DNA from: Candidatus Margulisiibacteriota bacterium
Lineage (GTDB): Bacteria; Margulisbacteria; Termititenacia; Termititenacales; Termititenacaceae
Direction of reading: 5' to 3'
NCBI GenBank assembly: GCA_031274525.1
Contig: JAISQA010000028.1
Coordinates: 1 to 36,180, forward strand
Length of the DNA stretch: 36,180 bases
Below, piece after piece: positions 7,270 to 15,279 of this stretch (positions are counted from its first letter, which is position 1; each line of letters opens with the position of its first letter). The position numbers were made by a program, and so were the translations under genes. The notes beneath the pieces are model-generated. The model had not been told where the DNA came from. It worked only from the letters and a program-made list of their open reading frames with translations, and ran no database searches.

Positions 7270-8013
7270 ATGCATTTACTGCAGGCCGTAAGCGCCAGCT
7301 TTATAGTCAGCCTTATTTCTTTTGTCGGAGCGCTGGCTTTAGTGCTCAAAGCCAAATTTCTGCGGAAAATCCTGATCAGCATGGTCGCGTTCAGCGCCGG
7401 TTCGCTCATCGGCAGCGCTTTTTTGCATCTCATTCCCGAAACGCTGGCCCAAAACCCGGATTACCCGGCGGTGTTTTTTCGGGTCATGGCCGGCTTTACT
7501 TTTTTCTTCCTGCTGGAAAAAGTCTTTTACTGGCGGCACTGCCATGACGGACACTGCGCCGTGCACGCTTTTTCGTACCTCAATCTTTTCGGCGACGCCG
7601 CGCACAATTTTCTCGACGGCCTGATCATAGGCGGCAGTTTTTTTCTCGATCCGGCGGTCGGCTGGATCACCACGCTGACCATACTCACACACGAGATCCC
7701 GCAGGAGCTGGGCGACTTCGGCGTGCTGCTCTACGGCGGTTTAAGCAAACACCGGGCGCTGTTCTATAATTTTTTATCCGCGCTGACCGCGGTGGCCGGC
7801 ACGCTGCTGGGCTTTTTCTTTTCCGCGCGTTTTCAGGCTTTCACCGGCGCGCTCCTGCCTTTCACCGCCGGAGGCTTCATCTACATAGCCAGCTGCGACC
7901 TGATCCCGGAGCTGCACGAAGTCAAAGACCAGAAACAATCCCTGCTGACCATGCTGACTTTTATGCTGGGCCTCGCGCTGATGTCTGCCCTGACGTTCTG
8001 GCCGGCAGTTTAA
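7270..8013 (+). CDS. ZIP family divalent metal transporter
   Basis: The 247-residue membrane protein has about eight hydrophobic helices. The ZIP metal-path motifs are present: DAAHNFLDG in helix IV and THEIPQELGDF in helix V, with HLIPE earlier. A His/Cys-rich loop (HCHDGHCAVHAF) between helices III and IV is typical of the metal-binding loop. ZIP proteins move Zn2+, Fe2+ or similar ions into the cytoplasm; the ion cannot be told from sequence. No ribosome site is obvious before the ATG. It converges on the DUF4130 gene with a 4-bp overlap. A second ZIP of another subgroup lies at 25141. Confidence 0.9.
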   Translation: MHLLQAVSASFIVSLISFVGALALVLKAKFLRKILISMVAFSAGSLIGSAFLHLIPETLAQNPDYPAVFFRVMAGFTFFFLLEKVFYWRHCHDGHCAVHAFSYLNLFGDAAHNFLDGLIIGGSFFLDPAVGWITTLTILTHEIPQELGDFGVLLYGGLSKHRALFYNFLSALTAVAGTLLGFFFSARFQAFTGALLPFTAGGFIYIASCDLIPELHEVKDQKQSLLTMLTFMLGLALMSALTFWPAV

Positions 8014-8768
8014 TTTTTCTCCACCAAATACTTCCAGTACCGCCGGGGCATAAAATGTCTTTGCAATTTTAGATTTCTGCGCTCCTGAATGGCAATGTTT
8101 TTAAAAAATATTTTCCAGAGCTCCTGATAGCCCGGTTCCGCGGCGGAATACTGCTCCCGCGCGTTCTGAATATCCACAGCGGAAAAGACCCGCACTTCCC
8201 CCTGCCGGCAGACCAGCGCCATACTCCGCCGCGCGTCGTGGATGATCCAGCTCTGGCCGCCCAGCCGCGCGCGAAAATGCCCGGCCAGCAGCGGCAGCAC
8301 GCAGTGCTCCGGCTCTACCGCCCCGTAAAAACTGCCGTCTTTTAATTCCTGCAGCCGGAGCAGTCCTTTCAGCCGCTCGGCCTCGCGCGTGACTTTTTGC
8401 AGACAGGCTAAAGCCGCGCTGATGACCGGATCGGCATAATTGCCGTTCAGATCACGCCCGGCGGACAGGGTGTGCCTGATGTAAGCAAAGATAATTTTTT
8501 CTTTCCGCGGTTCGCCGGACAAATAACAATACTGGACTGTAGAAAAAACAGCTCCACCCAATTTTTTTAATCCGGCGCAGACTCTCTCCGCTTTAACCGT
8601 GTCCGTTGCTATATATTGCTCCGCCGCAAACAGGCTTTTGCAGTAATTATCTGCAGACGCAATTTCCGGCAAAATTTTTAAGCGGTACGCCTCAAAAACA
8701 CAGGTCAGCAGCCCCTCCAGACTGCCATCATACAAGAACACCGCGTCTCCGCCCGGCAGCCCTGTCAT
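8010..8768 (-). CDS. TIGR03915/DUF4130-type putative DNA repair protein
   Basis: The 252-residue protein shows the marks of this family: FLYDGSLEGLLTCVFEAY at the start and FFKNIAIQERRNLKLQRHFM, PRRYWKYLVE at the end. It is always found with a radical-SAM partner, and here the two overlap by 4 bp (ATGA). The family has been linked to uracil-DNA-glycosylase-like repair proteins, but the biochemical role is not established. The pair is known; the function remains a prediction. Confidence 0.85.
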   Translation of the reverse strand: MTGLPGGDAVFLYDGSLEGLLTCVFEAYRLKILPEIASADNYCKSLFAAEQYIATDTVKAERVCAGLKKLGGAVFSTVQYCYLSGEPRKEKIIFAYIRHTLSAGRDLNGNYADPVISAALACLQKVTREAERLKGLLRLQELKDGSFYGAVEPEHCVLPLLAGHFRARLGGQSWIIHDARRSMALVCRQGEVRVFSAVDIQNAREQYSAAEPGYQELWKIFFKNIAIQERRNLKLQRHFMPRRYWKYLVEKN

Positions 8769-10015
8769 GACACCAGCAAAGCCAGCTGTTCCTGACCCGG
8801 CAAAAAGTTTTTTTCAGCAGCTGTAAAAAAATGATACAGCGTGGCCGGGGCATAAGCGCGCACATCCTGCGGCAGACGGCCGGAACAGGTAATAAAATAC
8901 TGCGCGCGTTTAAGCACCACACCGATGCGTTTCAGGGCCGGCACATCCAGCGCATGAAAACGGCGGGACTGCACAATGCGCCGGGCGGAGCGCACGCCCA
9001 CGCCGGGGATACGCAGCAGCTCCGCGTATTGCGCCTGGTTAATTTCCACCGGGAAAAATTCCGGATGTCGCAAAGCCCAGGCGGTCTTGGGATCCAGCTT
9101 TTCATCCAAATCCGGATACTCCGGTGAGAGTATTTCTCCGGCCGTAAACCGGTAATAACGCAGCAGCCAATCGGCCTGATACAGACGGTGTTCGCGCAAA
9201 CGGACACTGCGGCTGCGCTCCGCGGCTGCGGCCGCGTCCCCGAGCAGCGCGGGCAGGCGGCTGTCGGTATTGACCGGCACATAGCCGGAATAATACACGC
9301 GGCTTAAATTTTTGGTCTGATACAGGCGTTCGGCCAGACCGACGATCTGCAAATCTTTTTCCGGGGTCGCGCCGACGATCAGCTGAGTGCTCTGCCCGGC
9401 GGCCGGACGCACGGCCCTAATGGTATCCATACTTTTATTTATCGCAGCCGGTTTTTTATCCGGCGCCAGCAGCTGTAAGCTCTGCGCCGTGGGCAATTCA
9501 ATATTGGTGCTCAGCCGGTCGGCATAACGGGCAGCCAGCCGGATCAACTCCGGCGCTGCGCCCGGCAGGACTTTCAGGTGAATATAACCGGCATAGCGCT
9601 GTTCCTCGCGCAGAGTCCGGGCCACCCGCACCAATTGCTCCATGGTATGGTCTGGATCGCGCATAATCCCCGAACTCAGGAAAAGCCCTTCTATATAATT
9701 GCGTCTGTAAAATTGAATGGTCAGGTCGCTCAACTCCCGCGGCGTAAATGCGGCGCGCGGTATGTCATTGCTCCGGCGGTTGGCGCAGTAGGCGCAGTCG
9801 TATATGCAATAATTCGTCAGCAATAATTTAAGCAGGGAAACACAGCGGCCGTCGTCCGACCAGCTGTGGCAGATACCGGCGGTCACTGTCGAGCCCGGCT
9901 GCGGCTGCCCGGCTCCGCCTGCTGTCCGCCCCGTCCGGGACACACCGCAGGAAGCGCAGGAAACATCGTATTTGGCCGCGCCGGAGAGTATTTTTATCTT
10001 TTCCTGAATGTCCAT
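8765..10015 (-). CDS. Radical-SAM protein, putative DNA modification/repair
   Basis: The 416-residue protein has the radical-SAM cluster motif CIYDCAYC (CxxxCxxC) around residue 80. Before it lie extra Cys residues (CASCGVSR) and DGRCVSLLKLLLTNY. The C-terminal third carries a helix-hairpin-helix DNA-binding motif (LLRIPGVGVRSARRIV). This is the TIGR03916-like partner of the DUF4130 protein. I start at ATG 10015 (MDIQEKIKILSG) instead of 10051: TGTTATGCT, an extended -10, stands 6 nt before it and there is no ribosome site, suggesting a leaderless mRNA. A set of AGAAC/GTTCT repeats lies just upstream. Confidence 0.87.
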   Translation of the reverse strand: MDIQEKIKILSGAAKYDVSCASCGVSRTGRTAGGAGQPQPGSTVTAGICHSWSDDGRCVSLLKLLLTNYCIYDCAYCANRRSNDIPRAAFTPRELSDLTIQFYRRNYIEGLFLSSGIMRDPDHTMEQLVRVARTLREEQRYAGYIHLKVLPGAAPELIRLAARYADRLSTNIELPTAQSLQLLAPDKKPAAINKSMDTIRAVRPAAGQSTQLIVGATPEKDLQIVGLAERLYQTKNLSRVYYSGYVPVNTDSRLPALLGDAAAAAERSRSVRLREHRLYQADWLLRYYRFTAGEILSPEYPDLDEKLDPKTAWALRHPEFFPVEINQAQYAELLRIPGVGVRSARRIVQSRRFHALDVPALKRIGVVLKRAQYFITCSGRLPQDVRAYAPATLYHFFTAAEKNFLPGQEQLALLVS

Positions 10016-10021
10016 TAACCC

Positions 10022-10027
10022 AGCATA
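10022..10027 (-). promoter_or_regulatory. Extended -10 for the radical-SAM/DUF4130 operon
   Basis: The minus strand reads TGTTATGCT followed by 6 nt and the ATG at 10015. TTGAAT lies 18 nt upstream as a possible -35. Confidence 0.5.
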
Positions 10028-10039
10028 ACATAATTCTTG

Positions 10040-10071
10040 AGAACAATTCAATCTGTTCTATAAACAGTTCT
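10040..10071. promoter_or_regulatory. AGAAC/GTTCT repeat cluster, operator-like
   Basis: AGAACA and TGTTCT form a perfect inverted repeat with an 8-nt spacer at 10040-10059. A further GTTCT follows at 10067. The cluster covers the -35 area of the DNA-repair operon and lies between two divergent genes. The half-sites resemble LexA-type half-sites (GAAC/GTTC), but spacing fits no standard LexA box, so SOS control is only a suggestion. Confidence 0.4.
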
Positions 10072-10122
10072 AATATTGTAAATCCTTGTGTTAAAACTGT
10101 CTTTTATGCTTTAATTAACGTT

Positions 10123-10839
10123 ATGGATGGGGCGGTAGCAGCAGCGCTGGTTATTTGTATGGTTTTTTTCACGAATCTTTCAATCAAACCCGCACCGGCG
10201 GCGGCTAAAAAAGCCTCACCGTTAACGCCCAGTGTACGCGCGCAGGTGGATACGTCAGTGCAGCCGGCCAGCGCCGTAACATATCAGGCCCCGGTTCCTG
10301 TGGCCACAGCGTCTGCGCCGCAGCCAGCGGCAGCGCCGGTCATACCAGCAGGGGTGCAGGCCGATCATTCCCCGCCGGCTTATCAATATCTTGACTACGA
10401 CCGCATGGAAGCGGTGATCCGCAGGTATAATAAAGATCTGTCGCAAAGTGACGCCAATCAGATCAAAATGGCGGTCAATCTATACAGCAAAGAAAAAGAT
10501 ATTGATCCGCGCTTGATCCTCGCCTTAATGGCCAGAGAGTCCGGTTTTAATCCCAACGCTGTTTCCTCAAGCGGAGCGATCGGCCTCGGCCAGATCATGC
10601 CTTTCAATTATACAGAGCTGGGTATCTCCAATCCCGGCGACATCAATCAAAACGTCAAAGGCACGATCTATTATTTAAAGCAAAAAATGGATGATTGGGC
10701 CGGGGACAGCAATCAGCTGGACCTGTCGCTGGCTTCGTATCTCAAAGGCAGCGGCGACATCCGGCGCGCCAACGGCCAATTTGACGAGCACACCAGAACA
10801 TATATTGAGGATATTCTAAAAATCCGCGCGTCGATCTAA
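10123..10839 (+). CDS. Lytic transglycosylase (SLT domain), membrane-anchored
   Basis: The 238-residue protein has an N-terminal signal/anchor helix (VAAALVICMVFFTNL), an Ala/Pro-rich linker (about 25-85), and a C-terminal SLT lysozyme-like domain. The catalytic Glu is in LMARESGFNPNAVSSSGAIG, followed by LGQIMP and SLASYLKG. It would cleave peptidoglycan between MurNAc and GlcNAc in the periplasm. A -10-like TTTAAT with TGC before it lies 7 nt ahead of the ATG, and there is no ribosome site. It converges on mutL with a 21-bp gap. Confidence 0.88.
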   Translation: MDGAVAAALVICMVFFTNLSIKPAPAAAKKASPLTPSVRAQVDTSVQPASAVTYQAPVPVATASAPQPAAAPVIPAGVQADHSPPAYQYLDYDRMEAVIRRYNKDLSQSDANQIKMAVNLYSKEKDIDPRLILALMARESGFNPNAVSSSGAIGLGQIMPFNYTELGISNPGDINQNVKGTIYYLKQKMDDWAGDSNQLDLSLASYLKGSGDIRRANGQFDEHTRTYIEDILKIRASI

Positions 10840-10860
10840 AGCTCCCGCTGCGCAGAACTC

Positions 10861-12669
10861 CTAGCGTTTGAAACGCCGCGCCAGTTCATCGCGCCCCAGA
10901 TAGGTAATGATCGGCCGACCATGCGGGCAGGTCTGGTAATTGGGCAAAGTCAGCAAATCATTGACCAGCGCGGTCATTTCCAGCATGGTCAAAATATCAC
11001 CGTCTTTGATCGCGGTCTTGCAGGCCAGCGTATAGAGCAGATAATCCTCGCGTTCCGGCAGAGCGCGCACGCCGGCCGACTCGCTCAGCTCTTCCAGCAG
11101 CTCTCTAAAAAATTGCTCGACCGGAATTTTCAGCTCGACCAGCGGAATAGCCCGCAGCAGCGCCGAACTGCCAAAATCCTGCCACTCAAAACCCAGCTGC
11201 CGCAAAGTTTCCGCATTTTCCAGCAGCGCTTTATTCAAGCTCTGGCCGATCTCGACATTTTTCGGCACCAGCAATAATTGTTTTTCTTTACGCCGCTCCG
11301 CTGTTTTTAAACGTTCATAAATAACCCGTTCGTGCGCGGCATGCTGGTCGATCAACAGGAGATCTTCGCCATCCAGAGCAATGATAAATAAACGATTGGC
11401 CTGACCGAGAATGTGCAGATTGTGCTGATTGCGGGCCGGCCAGATATCCGGCGGGGTCTGCGGCTGTAGCTGCGGGGACGGCGCCCCGGCTCCGACCGGT
11501 AAGCGCTCCGCCCCGGCAGAGGCCAAACTGTTATTGTATTGTAAATCCAGTTCCGGCGCGGCGTATGGCGGGTGGTACAGGGAGCGGGGTAAGGGCAGAG
11601 ACGCCGCCCCGGCCCCGCCCGGCGGCAGACCAGACTCCACAATGCCCCCCGCGCCGGTATCCGTATGATACGCTTTTTTGACCGCCGCGCGCACCGCCTC
11701 AAAAACCCGGTTGCTGGCGGCAAAACGCACTTCCCGTTTGGCCGGATGCACATTAACATCCACCTGATCGTAAGCGATATTAATAAACAAAACGACATAC
11801 GGATATTTCCCGCCGTAGACCAGATCCGAAACCGCCGCGTCCACCGCTTTATTTAAGAGTGGCGAGGAAATATACCGGTTATTGACAAAAAAATTCTGCC
11901 CCTGCCGCGAGCCGGAAACCACCGTCTGGTCAGAGACAAAGCCGCTGACCGCAAAATCTTCCAGCTCCAGATCGACTTTGCGCAGGGACTTCGCCACGCG
12001 CGCGCCATAGACCGAGCCGACCGCGTTGCGCAAAGCTATATCCAGATCCAGCGTCTGGCCGCCCTGCGTGCTCAAGACCGTTTCGCCGTCACTGAGCAAA
12101 GTGTAGGCCACATCCGCGCGGGACAGCATCAATTTGCTCAAATACTCCCGGATATGGCTTTTCTCGGTCTCGGCGGTTTTGAGGAATTTCAAACGGGCGG
12201 GAATAGTCGAAAAAAGCTCCTCGACAATAATCGTCGTGCCTTCCGGCGCCGGGACTTTGGCGATCTGCTCGGTCTGGCTCTGCTTGAGATACAGGCAGTA
12301 GCCGTGCGGCTCCGGCGCCCCCTGCGGCTTGGAAATAATCCGCATTCTGGACACCGAGGCTATGGACGGCAGGGCCTCGCCGCGAAAACCCATCGTGGTG
12401 ATCCGGAATAGATCTTCCTGCGTTTTGATCTTGCTGGTCGCGTGGCGCAGGATGCATTTTTCCAGGTCGGCTTTGTCCATGCCGCAGCCATTGTCCGTTA
12501 TTTTTATCAGACTTTTGCCGCCGTCAATTATTTCAATAACAATGCGCGTCGCCCCGGCGTCCAGCGCGTTCTCGACCAGCTCCTTGACCACGGACACCGG
12601 CCGCTCGATGACCTCGCCGGCGGCAATCTGGTTGATCAAATCCGGGGCCAATAACTGAATGGCAGACAT
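10861..12669 (-). CDS. mutL: DNA mismatch repair endonuclease MutL
   Basis: The 602-residue protein has the GHKL ATPase: IAAGEVIERPVSVVKELVEN, DNGCGM, RHATSKI, and TMGFRGEALPSIASVS. A long Pro/Gly-rich linker (about 335-420) leads to the C-terminal dimer domain. The endonuclease motif DQHAAHERVIYE and the later ACKTAIKD and CPHGRP motifs are present, so this is a nicking MutL as in bacteria without MutH. I start at ATG 12669 (MSAIQLLAPDLI); TGCTAAAAT lies 5 nt upstream and no ribosome site is seen. It follows the small XRE gene by 26 bp. mutS is not in the window. Confidence 0.95.
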   Translation of the reverse strand: MSAIQLLAPDLINQIAAGEVIERPVSVVKELVENALDAGATRIVIEIIDGGKSLIKITDNGCGMDKADLEKCILRHATSKIKTQEDLFRITTMGFRGEALPSIASVSRMRIISKPQGAPEPHGYCLYLKQSQTEQIAKVPAPEGTTIIVEELFSTIPARLKFLKTAETEKSHIREYLSKLMLSRADVAYTLLSDGETVLSTQGGQTLDLDIALRNAVGSVYGARVAKSLRKVDLELEDFAVSGFVSDQTVVSGSRQGQNFFVNNRYISSPLLNKAVDAAVSDLVYGGKYPYVVLFINIAYDQVDVNVHPAKREVRFAASNRVFEAVRAAVKKAYHTDTGAGGIVESGLPPGGAGAASLPLPRSLYHPPYAAPELDLQYNNSLASAGAERLPVGAGAPSPQLQPQTPPDIWPARNQHNLHILGQANRLFIIALDGEDLLLIDQHAAHERVIYERLKTAERRKEKQLLLVPKNVEIGQSLNKALLENAETLRQLGFEWQDFGSSALLRAIPLVELKIPVEQFFRELLEELSESAGVRALPEREDYLLYTLACKTAIKDGDILTMLEMTALVNDLLTLPNYQTCPHGRPIITYLGRDELARRFKR

Positions 12670-12674
12670 AAGCA

Positions 12675-12680
12675 ATTTTA
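12675..12680 (-). promoter_or_regulatory. Extended -10 directly before mutL
   Basis: The minus strand reads TGCTAAAAT, then 5 nt, then the ATG. It suggests a leaderless mutL transcript separate from the XRE gene. Confidence 0.55.
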
Positions 12681-12695
12681 GCACAAAGAGCGGGC

Positions 12696-12989
12696 TTACA
12701 AGTCTTTAATCTGCGCCTGTAATTTCCGCAGAGTTTTTAAAACTTCCGGCTTACCCTGCGGCCCGGCATTAAGCGGCTGGCCCGGCAGGAGAGAAACCGG
12801 TTTTATGCCCAGAGCCGCGGCAATTTTATAAAGAGCCCTGATAGTGAGATTACGCCGGCCATGTTCTATCTGGGAAAGATAAAAATAACTCAGGCCGGCC
12901 GCAAAAGCAATTTCTTCTAAAGAACTGCCCTGCTCCTGCCTGACCGCGCGAATTGTTTTCCCGATATGCTCCAGCAGTTCATCCGCCAT
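12696..12989 (-). CDS. Small XRE-type repressor-like regulator
   Basis: The 97-residue protein carries a clear HTH_3 domain (residues 8-63: IGKTIRAVRQEQGSSLEEIA, then LSYFYLSQIEHGRRNLTIRA and LYKIAAALGI). A ribosome site AAAGGGCG precedes the ATG by 6 nt. It is divergent from the complete His-rich collar gene, with 92 bp between them holding repeated AAACTATA-type boxes over the collar promoter. Binding there would control both genes. It lies just upstream of mutL but that gene seems to have its own promoter. Confidence 0.85.
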   Translation of the reverse strand: MADELLEHIGKTIRAVRQEQGSSLEEIAFAAGLSYFYLSQIEHGRRNLTIRALYKIAAALGIKPVSLLPGQPLNAGPQGKPEVLKTLRKLQAQIKDL

Positions 12990-13019
12990 AATTAACGCCC
13001 TTTTTATTTATTCTATGCG

Positions 13020-13049
13020 TTGACAAACTATAGTTGTATAAACTATAAT
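13020..13049 (+). promoter_or_regulatory. Sigma-70 promoter of the second collar-like gene
   Basis: TTGACA and TATAAT are separated by 18 nt, both perfect consensus boxes. This is the strongest sigma70-type promoter in the window. A ribosome site AGGGGG lies 7 nt before the ATG. Confidence 0.8.
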
Positions 13050-13065
13050 TTATGATATATAGTTT
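13026..13065. promoter_or_regulatory. Operator-like AACTATA repeats
   Basis: AACTATAGTT at 13026-13035 is a perfect palindrome within the spacer. AAACTATA (13040-13047) and TATAGTTT (13058-13065) form a second inverted repeat across the -10 and start point. A protein bound here would block the collar promoter; the divergent XRE protein is the obvious candidate. Confidence 0.65.
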
Positions 13066-13081
13066 GTGAGGGGGCAGTTAT

Positions 13082-13972
13082 ATGGCCAGTAATTACACAG
13101 GAAACTACACAGGAATAAGCGCCGGAGGGCAGATGAAGGCTGCGGATGTGACCGACGCTTTGAACAAAATGGAGAAAGTGGAATATAAAGTAACAGAGCT
13201 GAGTTCCAGTTCTACCGACACCCAGTATCCGTCGGCCAAAGCGGTGTATACCGGTCTGGCCGCCAAAGCCGCGGCCAGCGACGTGAGTGCTTTATCCGGC
13301 ACAGTGACCGCTTTACAAACGACGGTCAGCGGCTTGCAGGACAAGCTGCCCGCAGGCACTATCCTGATGTATGACGGCTCCGGCTGGGAAAATAATAAAA
13401 CTCTCGTCGGCTGGTATAAATGCGACGGCAACAACGGTACGCCCAATCTAACCAATCTGTTTATCCGGGGCGGAGCCAGCAGCGGCGGCAGTGGCGGAGC
13501 GGACAGTCAAAGCATAACTTTAACCACTGCCAATCTACCGGGCCACAGTCATAGCGTTACTGACGCGGGGCACAGTCATACAGTTACGGACAGCGGGCAT
13601 ACCCATACCGATTCCGGGCACTCCCATTCGCACACGCACGACACCCACACCGGATCAGTACAGGGATACGACGCAGGAAACACAAATATTTTTGGCAACG
13701 CCAGCGGAGTATTCTCTGCGAGCGGGAATGCCAATAGACAGCAATCCTCTGATGGCGGCGCCAGAGACGCTTATTACAAGCTGTCTCTTTCCGCCGGTCA
13801 TTCAACTGACTCTACTTCCGGCAAGGCGGCGATATCCAGCAACGCTACAGGCATCACAATTGACAGTAAAACCACCGGCATTTCTCTCGGCAATACCGGC
13901 TCCGGGGCGGCTTTCACCGTAAACACTGTCCCCGCTTATTATGCGCTGATTTATATTAAAAAAGTCGCGTAA
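13082..13972 (+). CDS. His-rich phage tail-collar-like protein (complete)
   Basis: The 296-residue protein has no signal peptide. Residues 1-95 form a helical stalk (VTDALNKMEKVEYKVTELSS, then a VSALSGTVTALQTTVSGLQD heptad-like segment), suggesting a trimeric coiled coil. A collar module follows (LPAGTILMYDGSGW, GWYKCDG, TPNLTNLFIRGG). Next comes a His-rich run of 7-9-residue units (GHSHSVTDA, GHSHTVTDS, GHTHTDS). The end, VPAYYALIYIKK, is the usual last strand of tail-collar proteins. It is the same family as the gene at 1-767 (LPxGTILMYDGxGW shared). No other phage genes flank it. Likely a receptor-binding or surface-binding fibre; export route unknown. Confidence 0.82.
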   Translation: MASNYTGNYTGISAGGQMKAADVTDALNKMEKVEYKVTELSSSSTDTQYPSAKAVYTGLAAKAAASDVSALSGTVTALQTTVSGLQDKLPAGTILMYDGSGWENNKTLVGWYKCDGNNGTPNLTNLFIRGGASSGGSGGADSQSITLTTANLPGHSHSVTDAGHSHTVTDSGHTHTDSGHSHSHTHDTHTGSVQGYDAGNTNIFGNASGVFSASGNANRQQSSDGGARDAYYKLSLSAGHSTDSTSGKAAISSNATGITIDSKTTGISLGNTGSGAAFTVNTVPAYYALIYIKKVA

Positions 13973-13989
13973 ACACACATCGCCGATCT

Positions 13990-14034
13990 AATTGTTTCAC
14001 AATCTCAGCTTAATTGGCTCATTTTGTAACAATT
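13990..14034. terminator. Imperfect hairpin between convergent genes
   Basis: AATTGTT and AACAATT with partly matching inner arms could pair across 45 nt between the collar gene and thiH. There is no T-run, so it is only a weak candidate for a two-way terminator. Confidence 0.25.
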
Positions 14035-14043
14035 AACGGCAGA

Positions 14044-15120
14044 CTAACCGGCCGCCAGACAACGCCAGTCCGTAAAAACCGGATCGAAACCCTGCCGCTC
14101 TAACATGGTCTTTATTGCATTGACCGGGCGCTCATCGTTAATTTCAAATTGACACTTCGACTCCGCCCGGTGTCCGGTATCCGCATAGCCGCCGACGGCC
14201 GTCGAAGAACCCGCAGAGATTTTGGTCACGCCGAAAGACACCGCCCGGTCGCGGAAAGCCGCGCTTTCTCTGGTCGAAAGATTGATGCCGACCCGCGGAA
14301 AAAGCAGGCGCGTGCAGCAGATAATTTTCACCATGTCCGCATCGCCCACCAGATAGCCGCTGTCGTCATAACCGCCCAATTTTTGCAGGCGCGGAAAAGA
14401 CAGGGCGTAATCCACGCCCGGAAATTCTTTTTCCAGACCCCGCAGATGGTCATAGAGCGCCAGTACATCCTGCCGCCAGTCACTCAAACCCAGCAGCGGC
14501 CCCAGCGTGATCTGGCGCAAACCGGCCTGCGCAGCACGCCGCGGCGTCTGATAACGGTAGTCATAATCTCTTTTGCGGCCGGCCGGGTGCAGCAGCTGAT
14601 AACGCTCCCGGTCATAAGTCTCCTGAAAGACCGTCATGCCGTCACAGCCGGCGGCACGGAGCCGGGCATATTCGGCTGTCTCCAGCGGGTAGACCTCTAT
14701 ACTGACGTTTGCGAAATACTTGCCGGCTATTTTTAGCGCCTGTTCCAGATATTCCGGCGGAGTATGCCGGCGCGACTCGCCGGTCAGGAGCAGCAAGCTC
14801 TGTATGCCGGTCTGCGCCAGAGCCCGGCACTCCCGCTCGATATCCGCCGCATCCAGTTTGAGCCGCGGAATAGCCCGGCCGGCGTGAAAGCCGCAGTACA
14901 CGCATTGATTGGCGCAATAATTGGACAGATACAGCGGCGCGTACAGGCTTATCGCCCGGCCAAAATACTGCCGGGTCAGGCTTTGCGCCTCCCGCGCCAG
15001 CTGCTCCAATAAGCCCGGATCAGAACTATTAAAAATGTCCAGAATTGCGGTATTGCTTATTGTATTACGTTTTGTAATACATTTTGTAATGCTTTTCGTA
15101 ATACTTTTTGTATTATTCAT
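14044..15120 (-). CDS. thiH: 2-iminoacetate synthase ThiH (radical SAM)
   Basis: The 358-residue protein makes dehydroglycine from tyrosine for the thiazole ring of thiamine. The cluster motif is CANQCVYCGF at about residue 70, LSNYCANQ before it. The family C-terminus QFEINDERPVNAIKTMLERQ, then FDPVFTDWR is intact. This is the anaerobic route (aerobes use ThiO). The first 25 residues (SITKSITKCITKRN) come from a 12-nt tandem repeat and are not part of the normal family. AGAGG lies 10 nt before the ATG. It is the last gene of the thiDE-thiG-thiH run, 159 bp after thiG. Confidence 0.92.
   Translation of the reverse strand: MNNTKSITKSITKCITKRNTISNTAILDIFNSSDPGLLEQLAREAQSLTRQYFGRAISLYAPLYLSNYCANQCVYCGFHAGRAIPRLKLDAADIERECRALAQTGIQSLLLLTGESRRHTPPEYLEQALKIAGKYFANVSIEVYPLETAEYARLRAAGCDGMTVFQETYDRERYQLLHPAGRKRDYDYRYQTPRRAAQAGLRQITLGPLLGLSDWRQDVLALYDHLRGLEKEFPGVDYALSFPRLQKLGGYDDSGYLVGDADMVKIICCTRLLFPRVGINLSTRESAAFRDRAVSFGVTKISAGSSTAVGGYADTGHRAESKCQFEINDERPVNAIKTMLERQGFDPVFTDWRCLAAG
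15060..15115. repeat. 12-nt tandem repeat inside the thiH start
   Basis: About four units of the type GCATTACAAAAT encode the SITK-type repeat at the ThiH N-terminus. Part of it (15069-15092) is nearly identical to the comM leader repeat. Units are 12 nt, so copy changes keep the reading frame. Confidence 0.65.
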
Positions 15121-15155
15121 TATGCTAATACCTCTATATTGTTCCGCAAATATCT

Positions 15156-15269
15156 TTACCGCTCACGCCTGAGGGCGTACTTGCCGCCGAGGAAGTCCGG
15201 CCAGCGAACAGAGCCGACCGGGTGAAGTTCATTGCGCAGACGCGCTACAGCAAGTAATATTCGCTCCAC
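15156..15269 (-). other. Gap between thiG and thiH with a 37-codon open frame
   Basis: The 159-bp gap holds a GTG-started frame of 37 codons (ERILLAVARLRNELHP...) without a ribosome site, and a small hairpin (ACGCC-CTCA-GGCGT) near 15165-15180. It does not resemble ThiS (no C-terminal GlyGly). No TPP riboswitch pattern was seen here or upstream of the operon. Probably non-coding. Confidence 0.25.
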
Positions 15270-15279
15270 ATAAATTCAG

